Assembly (NCBI GenBank): GCA_034420775.1
Contig: DAOUKZ010000254.1
Coordinates: 1-22,072, forward strand
Direction: 5' to 3'
Length of the DNA stretch: 22,072 nt
DNA from: DAOUKH01 sp034420775
GTDB lineage: Bacteria > Chloroflexota > Dehalococcoidia > SHYB01
Shown here in pieces: positions 1-7,598 of this stretch. The stretch's first letter is position 1. Each line of letters starts with the position of its first letter. The translations under genes were made by a program, and so were the position numbers. The notes beneath the pieces were generated by a model. The model searched no databases, was not told the DNA's origin, and saw nothing but the letters and a program-made list of their open reading frames with translations.

Positions 1-1
1 G

Positions 2-208
2 GTTGGGTATGGGCTGGAGGAGTTGTTTGCGAAGTGCAAGGCCGCGGGGTTGACCTGGGACGGCTTTGCAAATGATGAGGCCATCAACGAAGTCCGCGAT
101 TGGGTAGAACGGGTCGGACCTGTGGGTAACGTCATGCAAGCGTTGTGGCGCCAAGAAGACACGCCGCGCCGCAGAATTGGCTTCCGCTTGCCACACAAAA
201 GCGACTAG
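2..208 (+). CDS. C-terminal part of an unidentified protein (5' truncated)
   Basis: An open frame runs in from the window edge and ends at a TAG at 206-208, giving 68 visible residues. The visible part is hydrophilic, with an acidic/aromatic stretch (GLTWDGF, then DWVERVGPVGNV) and a basic tail rich in Arg. Codons mostly end in G or C, as in the neighbouring genes, which favours a real coding tail. An internal TTG at 23 could serve as a start, but the frame is open upstream, so truncation by the window is more likely. I do not recognise the family. No membrane segment or signal is visible. It is followed by about 535 bases of non-coding repeat DNA, so it probably ends its transcription unit. 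Confidence 0.45.
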   Translation, partial: VGYGLEELFAKCKAAGLTWDGFANDEAINEVRDWVERVGPVGNVMQALWRQEDTPRRRIGFRLPHKSD

Positions 209-380
209 CCCCGCCCTCGCCTCACACCACCTCATCCCCGCCAACAGCACGGTCCAAGCGCGAGCGCCCGTTATGTTATCTTGGCCTTGGGTTTCAACCT
301 GTTGGACGCCGCGACGGCGTCAAGGGGCGGTTCCGTAATGGAGCTGCCCCTTCTCTTTTGGCTCGGGGAGTCCAGGGGAG

Positions 381-420
381 AGGCTGGAGGGGACGGGCGA
401 TTCGCGAATCGCCCCTACGG
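381..420. repeat. 40-bp repeat copy 1 with perfect 20-bp palindrome
   Basis: The core at 395-414 reads GGGCGATTCGCGAATCGCCC, a perfect inverted repeat. By eye, the 40 bases match those at 511-550 in 37 positions. A diverged relative lies at 13051-13090, where one arm is changed. Confidence 0.8.
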
Positions 421-510
421 AGACCTTTGCGTAACTGACGCTTGCGGCTCCAGGACGTTGGCGCACCCCACTCCACCCCCCGCCCTCTCTCAGTCTCCCC
501 CAGCGGGGAA

Positions 511-550
511 AGGCCGGAGGGGACGGGCGATTCGCGAATCGCCCGTACGA
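511..550. repeat. 40-bp repeat copy 2 with perfect 20-bp palindrome
   Basis: This is the second copy of the element at 381-420. The palindromic core lies at 525-544. The flanks differ at three positions, while the palindrome itself is identical in both copies. Confidence 0.8.
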
Positions 551-618
551 AGGGCGTTGCAAAGTGGGGGCTACGTTGAGGTTGGCGCGCCCCTCCCCGC
601 CCCCCGCCCTCACCCCAA

Positions 619-639
619 CCCTCTCCCAGCGGGAGAGGG
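619..639. repeat. Hairpin repeat CCCTCTCCC/GGGAGAGGG
   Basis: A perfect 9-bp stem (619-627 with 631-639) closes a 3-nt AGC loop. The same arms occur at 5145-5167 with a 5-nt loop. No T-run follows, so a classical terminator is not supported. Confidence 0.7.
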
Positions 640-744
640 GGCAGGACCGCTCCTCCCGTTTCCAGCTCGCCGACGGGCTTCGCAGATGGCAGACCGCCGC
701 ACCCTTCCCCCGCCACCGTGCCGGTGCTATAGTGACCTTTTCAG

Positions 745-835
745 GGAGGGATCGCATAGCCTGGCCTAGTGCACCCGCCTGCTAAGCGGGAGGGGTTCGC
801 GCCCCACATGGGTTCAAATCCCATTCCCTCCGCCA
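745..835 (+). tRNA. tRNA-Ser (anticodon GCT)
   Basis: The acceptor stem pairs GGAGGGA (745-751) with TCCCTCC (825-831). G832 is the discriminator base and CCA (833-835) is encoded. The anticodon stem CCCGC/GCGGG encloses the loop CTGCTAA, with anticodon GCT at 781-783, which reads AGC/AGU serine codons. A long GC-rich variable arm (about 791-806) makes it class II, as expected for tRNA-Ser. The T arm ATGGG-TTCAAAT-CCCAT is intact. It lies on the same strand as miaB, but MiaB acts on tRNAs reading U-starting codons, so this tRNA is not an expected substrate. Confidence 0.95.
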
Positions 836-910
836 GTAGCTGAACCTCGACGGTTCCCGAAGAAAGGATTGCGGCACAGGGGGATTCTTGTACCCTGAAA
901 CAGGGCCGAC

Positions 911-930
911 TTTGTGACGTGAATCACAAA
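911..930. promoter_or_regulatory. CRP/FNR-family-type operator overlapping the miaB start
   Basis: The palindrome TTTGTGA-N6-TCACAAA is perfect over 7-bp arms and contains the classic CRP half sites TGTGA-N6-TCACA. Its last base (930) is the A of the miaB ATG. No Shine-Dalgarno sequence is visible in front of that ATG. A bound regulator here would block transcription or initiation of miaB-nadA-nadB. The regulator is unknown and the match is by motif only. Confidence 0.5.
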
Positions 931-2243
931 TGACGACGTATCACATCTGGACCATAGGCTGTCAGATGAACGTCGCCGACTCCGAGCGGCTGGCGAACGC
1001 CTTCGACCGCCTCGGCTGCGAGCCGGAGCCGGTCATGGAGCGCGCCGACGTCATCGTGCTCAATAGCTGCGTGGTGCGGCAGGGCGCCGAGGACAAGGCC
1101 GCCGGGCGCCTCGGATCGCTCCGGGGCCTGAAGCGGGAGTACCCCGACAAGCTGATCGGGCTCATGGGGTGCATGGTCGGCCCCGACACGGCCGACCTCG
1201 AACGCCGCTTCCCCCACGTCGATTGCTTCATGCGGCCGCAGGAGTTCGGCCCCATCGTCCGCCTCGTCGAGGCCCAGGAGGGCACCTGTCTCGACGCTTC
1301 GGCGCCCCTCATCCCCAGCGCGCCATCGGTCGCCACCTTCATCCCGATCATCCACGGCTGCGACAAGTTCTGCACCTTCTGCATCATCCCGTACCGCCGC
1401 GGGCGGGAGCGCAGCCGCCCCATCGATGAGCTCGTCCAGGAAGCGGAGATGCTGACCGCGCGCGGGGTGAAGGAAGTCACCCTGCTCGGGCAGAACGTCG
1501 ACTCCTACGGCCACGACCTGCCCGGCGCACCCGACCTCGCCGACCTGCTCGAAGCGGTCAACGAGGTCCGCGGCCTAAAGCGCATCCGCTTCCTCACCTC
1601 GCACCCCAACGACATGAGCGACCGCATCATCGACGCGGTGGCCGGCCTGGAGAAGGTCTGCGAGTTCATCAACCTGCCGGTGCAGGCGGGAGACAACGCC
1701 GTGCTCGAAGCGATGCGGCGCGGCTACACTTGCGAGCAATATCTGGAAAAGGTCGACCGCATCCGTGAGGTCATGCCCGACGCGGGACTGACCACCGACA
1801 TCATCGTCGGCTTCCCCGGCGAGACCGAGGCGCAGTTCGAGCAGACCGTCGACCTCGTCCGCCGGGTCCGGTTCGACAAGGTGCACATCGCCTCCTACTC
1901 GGTGCGGCCGGGCACGATCGCTTCCAGGAAGCAGCCCGACGACGTGCCGGCTGAAGAGAAGAAGCGCCGGAACGCCGCCCTGGAGGCGGTGCAGAACGAG
2001 ATCGGCCACGAGATCAACCAGGGGTACGTCGGGCGCGAGGAGGAGGTCCTCATCGAGGACTCCAAGGACGGCCGGTGGCATGGCCGCACGCGCTCCAACA
2101 AGCTGGTGTACGTGGACGGCGGCGACCGCTATCACGGCGAACTGGTCAACGTGACCATTCGCGAGGCGTCGCCGTTCTCGTTGACCGCCGGAGCCCCGCG
2201 CCGCCGGAGCCTGCGGCTGGAGATGGCCGGCGCCGCACACTAA
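930..2243 (+). CDS. miaB: tRNA-2-methylthio-N6-dimethylallyladenosine synthase MiaB
   Basis: This radical-SAM methylthiotransferase adds the 2-methylthio group to i6A37 in tRNAs that read U-starting codons. At 437 aa it has the usual family length. The N-terminal UPF0004 domain carries its three cluster cysteines at C11 (GCQMN), C47 (NSC) and C81 (MGC). The radical SAM motif CxxxCxxC is at C144, C148 and C151, followed by YRRGRERSRP. The last ~70 residues fit a TRAM RNA-binding domain. The ATG at 930 is forced, because an in-frame TGA lies at 915-917. No Shine-Dalgarno is visible, and a CRP-type palindrome abuts the start, so the transcript may be leaderless or initiate weakly. The paralogues RimO and MtaB are alternatives, but the N-terminal motifs fit MiaB best. 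nadA follows after 45 bp. Confidence 0.92.
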   Translation: MTTYHIWTIGCQMNVADSERLANAFDRLGCEPEPVMERADVIVLNSCVVRQGAEDKAAGRLGSLRGLKREYPDKLIGLMGCMVGPDTADLERRFPHVDCFMRPQEFGPIVRLVEAQEGTCLDASAPLIPSAPSVATFIPIIHGCDKFCTFCIIPYRRGRERSRPIDELVQEAEMLTARGVKEVTLLGQNVDSYGHDLPGAPDLADLLEAVNEVRGLKRIRFLTSHPNDMSDRIIDAVAGLEKVCEFINLPVQAGDNAVLEAMRRGYTCEQYLEKVDRIREVMPDAGLTTDIIVGFPGETEAQFEQTVDLVRRVRFDKVHIASYSVRPGTIASRKQPDDVPAEEKKRRNAALEAVQNEIGHEINQGYVGREEEVLIEDSKDGRWHGRTRSNKLVYVDGGDRYHGELVNVTIREASPFSLTAGAPRRRSLRLEMAGAAH

Positions 2244-2288
2244 CGCAAGACAACGCGAGGCGAACAGAAGAAAGGGGTCGGTGGCACG

Positions 2289-3479
2289 ATGACCCTCGAA
2301 GCAGTGCAGGAGAAGCTCACCGTCGGGAAGGGCTGCGACGCGGACCGCTCGCTGCAAGACCTTCTCTACAGGACGGAGCTTTCCACGAAGACCCCGTCGC
2401 GGCTGCCCGGACGCTATCTCGGCATGCCCGAGGAGGAGATGCACCGGCGCATCGCGGCGGCGCGGGCGGAGCTGGGTTCGCGGCTCGCCATCCTGGGTCA
2501 CCACTACCAGCGCGACGAGATCATCCGGTACGCCGACTTCCGCGGCGACTCCTTCAAGCTCGCCCGCAGCGCCGCGGCGCACCCCGAGGCCGACTACATC
2601 ATCTTCTGCGGCGTGCACTTCATGGCCGAGAGCGCCGACGTGCTCAGCGGCCCCCACCAGAAGGTCATTCTGCCCAACCTCTCCGCGGGCTGCTCGATGG
2701 CCGACATGGCGCCGACGGAAGACGTCTTCGCCTGCTGGGACGAGCTACAGGCCATCGACGGCGTCGCCGGCACGGTCACGCCGGTGACCTATATGAATTC
2801 GACGGCGGCGCTGAAGGCTTTCTGCGGCGCGAACGGCGGCGTCGTCTGCACGTCGAGCAACGCCGGGGCCGTCGTCGAGTGGGCGCTGGCGCAGTCTCCC
2901 AAGGTGCTCTTCTTCCCCGACCAGCACCTCGGCCGCAACACGGCGGTCAAGATGGGCTACTCCCTCGGCGACACCGTCGTCTGGGACCCCTTCCAGCCGC
3001 TGGGGGGCAACACCGAGGACGCGCTCCGGAAGGCGACGTTCATCCTCTGGCGGGGCCACTGCTCCGTGCACAAGCGCTTCACCGTGAGCCAGATCGAAGA
3101 CGCCCGCAAGAACTTCCCCGACATCAACGTCATCGTCCACCCCGAGTGCGAGCTCGAGGTGGCCCAGATCGCGGACTACATCGGCTCGACGGAGCGCATC
3201 ATCGAGACCGTCGCCGGCGCGCCCGCCGGCACCTCCTGGGCGGTGGGCACCGAGATCAACCTCGTGAACCGCCTCGCCGCCGAGCACCCGGATAAGACCA
3301 TCTTCTGCCTCGACCCGGTCATCTGTCCCTGCTCGACCATGTACCGCATCCACCCCACCTACCTGGCCTGGGTGATCGAGTCCCTTGCCGAGGGCGAGGT
3401 CGTCAACCAGGTGTCGGTGGACGAAACGGTGACCCACTGGGCCAAGGTGGCGCTGGAGCGGATGCTCGCCACGACCTAA
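2289..3479 (+). CDS. nadA: Quinolinate synthase NadA
   Basis: NadA condenses iminoaspartate with dihydroxyacetone phosphate to quinolinate, the second step of de novo NAD synthesis, using a [4Fe-4S] cluster. The 396-aa protein has the NadA landmarks GHHYQRDEI (about 70-78), an R-G-D-S-F-K-LAR stretch, and three candidate cluster cysteines: C107 (FCGVHFMAES), C287 (HPEC) and C346 or C348 (CPCSTM). It is longer than short NadA forms (~300-350 aa) because of an N-terminal extension of about 50 residues. The ATG at 2289 follows the purine-rich AAGAAAGGGG about 10 nt upstream. nadB begins 18 bp after its stop, so the two are almost surely co-transcribed. Confidence 0.95.
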   Translation: MTLEAVQEKLTVGKGCDADRSLQDLLYRTELSTKTPSRLPGRYLGMPEEEMHRRIAAARAELGSRLAILGHHYQRDEIIRYADFRGDSFKLARSAAAHPEADYIIFCGVHFMAESADVLSGPHQKVILPNLSAGCSMADMAPTEDVFACWDELQAIDGVAGTVTPVTYMNSTAALKAFCGANGGVVCTSSNAGAVVEWALAQSPKVLFFPDQHLGRNTAVKMGYSLGDTVVWDPFQPLGGNTEDALRKATFILWRGHCSVHKRFTVSQIEDARKNFPDINVIVHPECELEVAQIADYIGSTERIIETVAGAPAGTSWAVGTEINLVNRLAAEHPDKTIFCLDPVICPCSTMYRIHPTYLAWVIESLAEGEVVNQVSVDETVTHWAKVALERMLATT

Positions 3480-3497
3480 CCGGCGGAAAGACGGCGT

Positions 3498-5045
3498 TTG
3501 AACGCGCACTACGACTTCGTCATCGTCGGCTCCGGCATCGCCGGGCTCTACACCGCCCTCCTCGCCTCGGAGTCGGCGAGCATCCTCGTCCTCACCAAGG
3601 GGAGCGTCCAGGACTGCAACACGCAGTACGCCCAGGGCGGCATCGCGGCCCCCATCGGACCCGGCGACACGCCGCGGCGGCACGCCGACGACACCGGCCG
3701 CGCGGGAGCGGGGCTCTGCGACCCCGCCAACGTCGAAATCCTGACCCGCGACGCTCCCGGCCGCATCGCCGACCTGATCCGCCTCGGCGTCCCCTTCGAC
3801 TCGATGGAAGGCGAGATCGTCCTGGCGCGGGAGGGGGCCCACTCGGTGCCCCGCGTCCTCCACGCCGGCGGCGACGCGACCGGCAGACACATCGAAACCA
3901 CGCTGCTCGACGCGGCGCGAAGCCGGGGCATCCCCATCCGCGAGTTCGCGCTGGCGGCCGACGCTGTGATCGAAGACGGCGCGGTGCGCGGCGTGGACGT
4001 GCTCGACCTTGAGACCGGGTCGCGGGAGCGGATCGGCTGCGGCCACCTCGTGCTCGCCACGGGCGGCGCGGGCCGCCTCTACCGCATCACCACGAACTCC
4101 AGCGTCGTCACCGGCGACGGCGTTGCCTTGGGCTTCCGGGCCGGCGCCGAGGTCATGGACATGGAGTTCTTCCAGTTCCACCCCACCGCCCTGCGCCTGC
4201 CCGATGCCCCGCCCTTCCTCATCTCGGAGGCGGTGCGCGGCGAGGGCGGCGTCTTGCTCAACGCTGACGAACAACGGTTCATGGAGCGTTACGCCGGGGA
4301 CGGCGAGCTGGCGGCGCGGGACATCGTCGCACGTGCCATCGTGGCCGAGATGCGGGCGACCGGCGCCGACAACGTCCTCCTCGACGTGCGGCACCTCGAT
4401 CCGGGTACGGTCACCTCCCGGTTCCCCTCGATCTACCAGTTCTGCCTTCAGCACGGCCTCGACATCACCAAGGAACCCATCCCCGTGGCCCCGGCGGCCC
4501 ACTACATGATGGGCGGCCTGCGGGTGACGCCGGACGGGCGGACCAACGTCCCCGGCCTGCTCGCGGCGGGCGAGACCGCCTGCACCGGCGCCCACGGCGC
4601 GAACCGCCTCGCCAGCAATTCGCTCCTGGAAACGCTGGTCTTCGCCCGGCGCATGGTCGACGAGGCCCAAGGAACGGCGACGACGGCCGTCGAAGAACCC
4701 CCCGTCCGCCGCGAAGAACGCCGCGTCCTGCCGCCCCGCGACGCCGACCCGAGCGCCTACGCGGCGCCCACGCTCGAGGCGCTGCAGGGCCTGATGTGGG
4801 ACCACGTCGGCATCGAGCGGGACGCCGACGGGCTCACCCACGCGGCGAATACACTGACGGCATGGGAGACGACGCTACCCGATCCCAGTGACCGCGTCGG
4901 CTACGACCTGCGCAACGCCGTCGTCACCGCGCGCCTCATCGCCGAATCGGCCCTGGCCCGCGAGGAGAGCCGCGGCGCCCACACCCGCACCGACTTCCCC
5001 CACACCTCCCGCGCCTGGGAGCGCCGCCTCGTCTACACCGGCTAG
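3498..5045 (+). CDS. nadB: L-aspartate oxidase NadB
   Basis: This FAD enzyme oxidises L-aspartate to iminoaspartate, the substrate of NadA next door. The 515-aa protein starts with the FAD-binding motif VIVGSGIAGLYTA. It contains NTQYAQGGIAA, the HPTALR and REGGV-like active-site region (FHPTAL, GEGGVLLN), and the C-terminal flavin-cap motif GAHGANRLASNSLLE. The start is TTG at 3498, with GGAAAG about 7-12 nt upstream; no ATG or GTG fits as well. The usual third gene nadC is not adjacent. Instead, a hairpin-rich intergenic region and genes on the opposite strand follow. The succinate dehydrogenase flavoprotein is the related alternative, but the neighbour nadA decides the call. Confidence 0.94.
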   Translation: MNAHYDFVIVGSGIAGLYTALLASESASILVLTKGSVQDCNTQYAQGGIAAPIGPGDTPRRHADDTGRAGAGLCDPANVEILTRDAPGRIADLIRLGVPFDSMEGEIVLAREGAHSVPRVLHAGGDATGRHIETTLLDAARSRGIPIREFALAADAVIEDGAVRGVDVLDLETGSRERIGCGHLVLATGGAGRLYRITTNSSVVTGDGVALGFRAGAEVMDMEFFQFHPTALRLPDAPPFLISEAVRGEGGVLLNADEQRFMERYAGDGELAARDIVARAIVAEMRATGADNVLLDVRHLDPGTVTSRFPSIYQFCLQHGLDITKEPIPVAPAAHYMMGGLRVTPDGRTNVPGLLAAGETACTGAHGANRLASNSLLETLVFARRMVDEAQGTATTAVEEPPVRREERRVLPPRDADPSAYAAPTLEALQGLMWDHVGIERDADGLTHAANTLTAWETTLPDPSDRVGYDLRNAVVTARLIAESALAREESRGAHTRTDFPHTSRAWERRLVYTG

Positions 5046-5308
5046 GCCCCCACCTTCGCAGGGGCGCACACCTTATCCTCTCCCCTCTGGGAGCCCTTGC
5101 GTAACTGGCGGCGAGCTGGAGAAAGAGGAGCGGGGCGGTCTGCCCCCTCTCCCGCACTGGGAGAGGGTTGGGGTGAGGGCGGGGGGCCGGGAGGGGTGCA
5201 CCTACGACGCGCCTGACGGACTGACCTCCCTACAGTCCCTCCCATAAAGGGAGGGAGGTTCGAGGGGGCGTGCCCTCCCTCAGTCCATAAAGGGAGGGTG
5301 GGTGACCG
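5046..5308. repeat. Hairpin-rich spacer between convergent genes
   Basis: No gene is visible. Three strong hairpins lie here: 5145-5167 (9-bp stem, loop GCACT), 5236-5256 (8-bp stem, loop ATAAA) and 5273-5298 (8-bp stem CCCTCCCT/AGGGAGGG, 10-nt loop). A copy of TTGCGTAAC is at 5097-5105. Because nadB and the next gene converge here, these structures could act as bidirectional terminators, but none is followed by a T-run. The same sequences occur in intergenic DNA elsewhere in the window, so they are first of all dispersed repeats. Confidence 0.7.
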
Positions 5309-5551
5309 CTAATCCGCGGCTACGATCTGGGTGTTGTGGCGCACTACGACCTGGGGGTCGCCGTCCTGGTCGTAGACGGGGTTGCCTTGGTCGTCCAGCA
5401 CGCGGAAGATCCTCGCCACCGTCGTCTTCACACGGACCGAGCCGCCGTCGAGGAACTTGTACTCGTTCCAGTCCTCGCGGACGATCTCGAAGTCCTCTTC
5501 CCTGGCGTTGACCTCTCTATCGCCGACGCGGACCTTCTTCATGGGCTTCAC
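5309..5551 (-). CDS. Small conserved hypothetical protein (80 aa)
   Basis: The 80-residue soluble protein is highly charged and has no Cys or membrane segment. The body (REEDFEIVREDWNEYKFLDGG, then VKTTVARIFRVLDDQGNPVY) reads like a compact beta-rich domain, possibly one that senses or binds something, but I do not recognise a named family. GTG at 5551 is preferred as the start: it has GGGAG 6 nt upstream, while the internal ATG at 5542 does not. It lies 40 bp downstream of the EthD-like gene on the same strand and may be the last gene of the acyl-CoA dehydrogenase operon. It ends against the hairpin-rich spacer shared with nadB. Confidence 0.75.
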   Translation of the reverse strand: MKPMKKVRVGDREVNAREEDFEIVREDWNEYKFLDGGSVRVKTTVARIFRVLDDQGNPVYDQDGDPQVVVRHNTQIVAAD

Positions 5552-5591
5552 TGGACTCTCCCTTGCAATGCGCGTCGCGCGAGCGAGCGGC

Positions 5592-6239
5592 CTACTTCAG
5601 GCGGGCGTAGTGTCCGAGGTGGCGGAGCTTGAGCGCCTCCGGCGGCGGCGACATCTTGGCGTTGGCCCTGGAGATGCGGTCGGCCTCGTCGGGGTCGAGC
5701 TCCGACTCGTAGACGGCGAGGAAGCGCCCGTACTGCTCCACCGGCTCGCAGATTTCGTAGCGGGTCGCGGTGTGATAAGCGCCGCTCGCCAGGAACTCCG
5801 AGATGTGCGTCGTGTTGTACCACTCGTTGAAGTCGCCGACCGTCGCCTCGTCGGCGTAGTCGACGTTGACCAGGAGCACGCTGTTGGTCGGCTTGCCGCC
5901 GTGCGGCGAGGCGTGGAGCAGCCGGAAGGTGCTCATCAGCGCGACGTCCGACGCCGGCCGCGGGGCGTTGGGGTTGGCGCCCTTGGTCAAGGCCGCTCGC
6001 AGATCGCCCCAGGCGCCCTCGACGTCGTCGCGGGGGCACTCGTAGAGCGCCATGTGCGTCGCGTCCGACGGTGCGCGCCCGCCGGTGCGCTCGAACCGCG
6101 CGCCTGCGGTGAAGATGCCGGGCTCCAGCACCTCCGGCATGTGCACGTCGATGTACCACGCGCCCCACGCCGCAGCGTCCTCGCCATCGGCCGGGGAGTT
6201 CATCACCACGAAGGCGCCCTTATGCTCACGTCCGTCCAT
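5592..6239 (-). CDS. Two-domain EthD/dimeric alpha-beta barrel protein
   Basis: The 215-aa protein appears to be an internal duplication of a ferredoxin-like dimeric alpha/beta-barrel domain. The first half holds WGAWYIDVHMPEVL (about 25-38) and the second half FNEWYNTTHISEFL, both matching the W-Y-x-x-x-H-[IM]-P/S motif of EthD-type and related monooxygenase-like proteins. In characterised relatives such domains bind small aromatic or polyketide molecules or help a partner oxygenase; the specific role here is unknown. The start at 6239 is set by AAGGAG 7 nt upstream; the frame stays open further upstream only because it overlaps the acyl-CoA dehydrogenase gene in another frame. It begins 25 bp after the dehydrogenase stop, indicating an operon and a possible shared catabolic pathway. 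Confidence 0.75.
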   Translation of the reverse strand: MDGREHKGAFVVMNSPADGEDAAAWGAWYIDVHMPEVLEPGIFTAGARFERTGGRAPSDATHMALYECPRDDVEGAWGDLRAALTKGANPNAPRPASDVALMSTFRLLHASPHGGKPTNSVLLVNVDYADEATVGDFNEWYNTTHISEFLASGAYHTATRYEICEPVEQYGRFLAVYESELDPDEADRISRANAKMSPPPEALKLRHLGHYARLK

Positions 6240-6264
6240 ACGTTCTCCTTCTGTCTGTTCTGGT

Positions 6265-7446
6265 CTAGCCGCGCGGCAGGCCGAGCCCGCGCGTCGCCAC
6301 GATGTTCCGCTGCACCTCGGACGTTCCCCCGCGCAGCGTGAACGAGAGGTCGTTGACGTACTCCGCGGTCGGCCAGCCGTCCAAGATCGCGTACTCCGAC
6401 CCCCGGTGCACCTGCCCCGCGAGCCCCATGATGCGCATGCCCACCTGGGAGATGCGCTGCGCGATCTCGGTGCCGATGAGCTTGGAGGCCGACGCCTCCT
6501 GGTTCGGTATCTTCCCCTGCGACTGCATGAAGCCGACCCGGTAGGCGAGCATCCTGCCCGCATGGTTGGCGATGGCGACGTCGGCGAGGGCGTTCTTGAG
6601 CGCAACGGGCAGCACCGAGCCGCCGTTCGCGGCCATCTCGCCGGCGACCTCGACCAGCTCGTCGATGGAGCGTTGCCCCGAGGCGAACTTGGCGATCCCC
6701 GAACGCTCGAAGTCGAGCGTCGTCGCCGCCACGTACCAGCCGCGGTTCTCCTCACCGATCATCATGTGCTTGGGCACGCGCACGTCGTCGAAGAAGACCT
6801 GGTTGAAATAGTGCACGCCGAGGGGGTTGAGGATCGGGCGCACCGTGATGCCGGGCAGGTCCATGGGGATGAGGAAGACGGAGATGCCGCGGTGCTTCGG
6901 CGCTTCGGGGTCGGTGCGGGTCAGGAGGATGCAGCGGTTCGACCGGTGGGCGCCGCTCGTCCAGATCTTCGAGCCGTTCACCACGTAGTCGTCGCCGTCG
7001 GCCACGGCGGCGCACTGGAGCGAGGCCAGGTCCGACCCCGACCCCGGCTCGCTGAACCCCTGACAGTAGATGTGCTCGCCCGCCCTGATCGGCGGCAGGA
7101 TCTCCTGCCGCTGTGACTCGGTGCCGTGGACCATCACCGTCGGCGCGACCAGATTCACGCCGGTGGAGAGGTCGCGCTGCGGCGCGCGGTAGTACGACTG
7201 CTCCTCGTTGTAGACCATCTGGTCGAGGACGGAGAGGCCCCTGCCGCCGTACTCAGGCGGCCACGCCATCGTCAGCCAGCCACGCTCGACGAGCCGGGCG
7301 GTGAAGTCGCGGATCAGCCCCCAGTACTCGTCCTCGAAGTAGGAATCGGGGTAGACGCCGCGCCACCCCTCGGGCAGCGCCTCGCGCAAGAAGCTCCGCA
7401 CCTCGAGGCGGAACTCCTCCTGCTCCTGGGTAAAGCGAAACTCCAT
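6265..7446 (-). CDS. Acyl-CoA dehydrogenase family protein
   Basis: This FAD enzyme would oxidise an acyl-CoA thioester to the enoyl-CoA and pass electrons to an electron-transfer flavoprotein. The 393-aa protein shows the N-terminal helical domain, the signature FSEPGSGSD around residues 132-140, WTSGAHRSN in the beta domain, and the C-terminal motif GGTSEVQRNI with the ending RGLGLPRG. The residue before the final G-T is Gly, where medium-chain enzymes carry the catalytic Glu, so the base must sit elsewhere or the protein works with a partner subunit. The ATG at 7446 has GGAG 6 nt upstream and is preferred over the TTG at 7458. It is probably the first gene of a three-gene operon. The substrate cannot be read from sequence. 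Confidence 0.9.
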   Translation of the reverse strand: MEFRFTQEQEEFRLEVRSFLREALPEGWRGVYPDSYFEDEYWGLIRDFTARLVERGWLTMAWPPEYGGRGLSVLDQMVYNEEQSYYRAPQRDLSTGVNLVAPTVMVHGTESQRQEILPPIRAGEHIYCQGFSEPGSGSDLASLQCAAVADGDDYVVNGSKIWTSGAHRSNRCILLTRTDPEAPKHRGISVFLIPMDLPGITVRPILNPLGVHYFNQVFFDDVRVPKHMMIGEENRGWYVAATTLDFERSGIAKFASGQRSIDELVEVAGEMAANGGSVLPVALKNALADVAIANHAGRMLAYRVGFMQSQGKIPNQEASASKLIGTEIAQRISQVGMRIMGLAGQVHRGSEYAILDGWPTAEYVNDLSFTLRGGTSEVQRNIVATRGLGLPRG

Positions 7447-7598
7447 GCGCGGCTCCAACGGTCGGGACGGCCCGATTCTAGGCGCGGCGGCGGAAGGCGT
7501 AAAGCGCCCGGGGCACCCTAAACCTCCCTCGCTTTATAGAGACCCTTGCGTAACCCGCCGCCGAGATGGAGAAGGGGCGGAGCGGGGCGGTTGAAAGG

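Larger units (their letters stand above)
209..744. repeat. Non-coding stretch with intergenic repeats
   Basis: No credible gene is seen; the open frames here are low-complexity Pro/Arg/Gly translations present on both strands. The region holds two near-identical 40-bp direct repeats (381-420 and 511-550), each centred on a perfect 20-bp palindrome (395-414 and 525-544). It also holds a 9-bp perfect hairpin with a 3-nt loop (619-639) and one copy of a short element TTGCGTAAC (427-435) that recurs at 5097-5105, 7546-7554 and 12816-12824. The stretch around 611-640 is CACCCCAACCCTCTCCC followed by the hairpin, and it reappears in inverted form around 5145-5177. This looks like a mosaic of several dispersed palindromic repeats between the upstream gene and the tRNA. 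Confidence 0.75.

Noticed and set aside
381..550. CRISPR array
   Set aside because: There are only two copies of the repeat, each internally palindromic, with no regular series of spacers and no cas genes.
281..769. Overlapping frames in 209-744, including 162-aa and 145-aa candidates
   Set aside because: They translate palindromic repeats, give similar Pro/Arg-rich text on both strands, and one runs into the tRNA gene.
893..905. CCCTG-AAA-CAGGG hairpin between tRNA and miaB as a terminator
   Set aside because: The stem is only 5 bp and no T-run follows; it may be a chance structure or part of the promoter region.
2745..4841. 698-codon open frame on the minus strand opposite nadA/nadB
   Set aside because: It is the antisense of two well-supported genes; its length comes from high GC with few stop codons, and the translation shows no domain and is dominated by Arg, Gly, Asp and His repeats.
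5145..5167. Strong hairpin as an intrinsic terminator for nadB
   Set aside because: The stem is good and the position between convergent genes is suggestive, but there is no U-tract on either strand and the same arms occur where no gene ends; recorded as a repeat instead.
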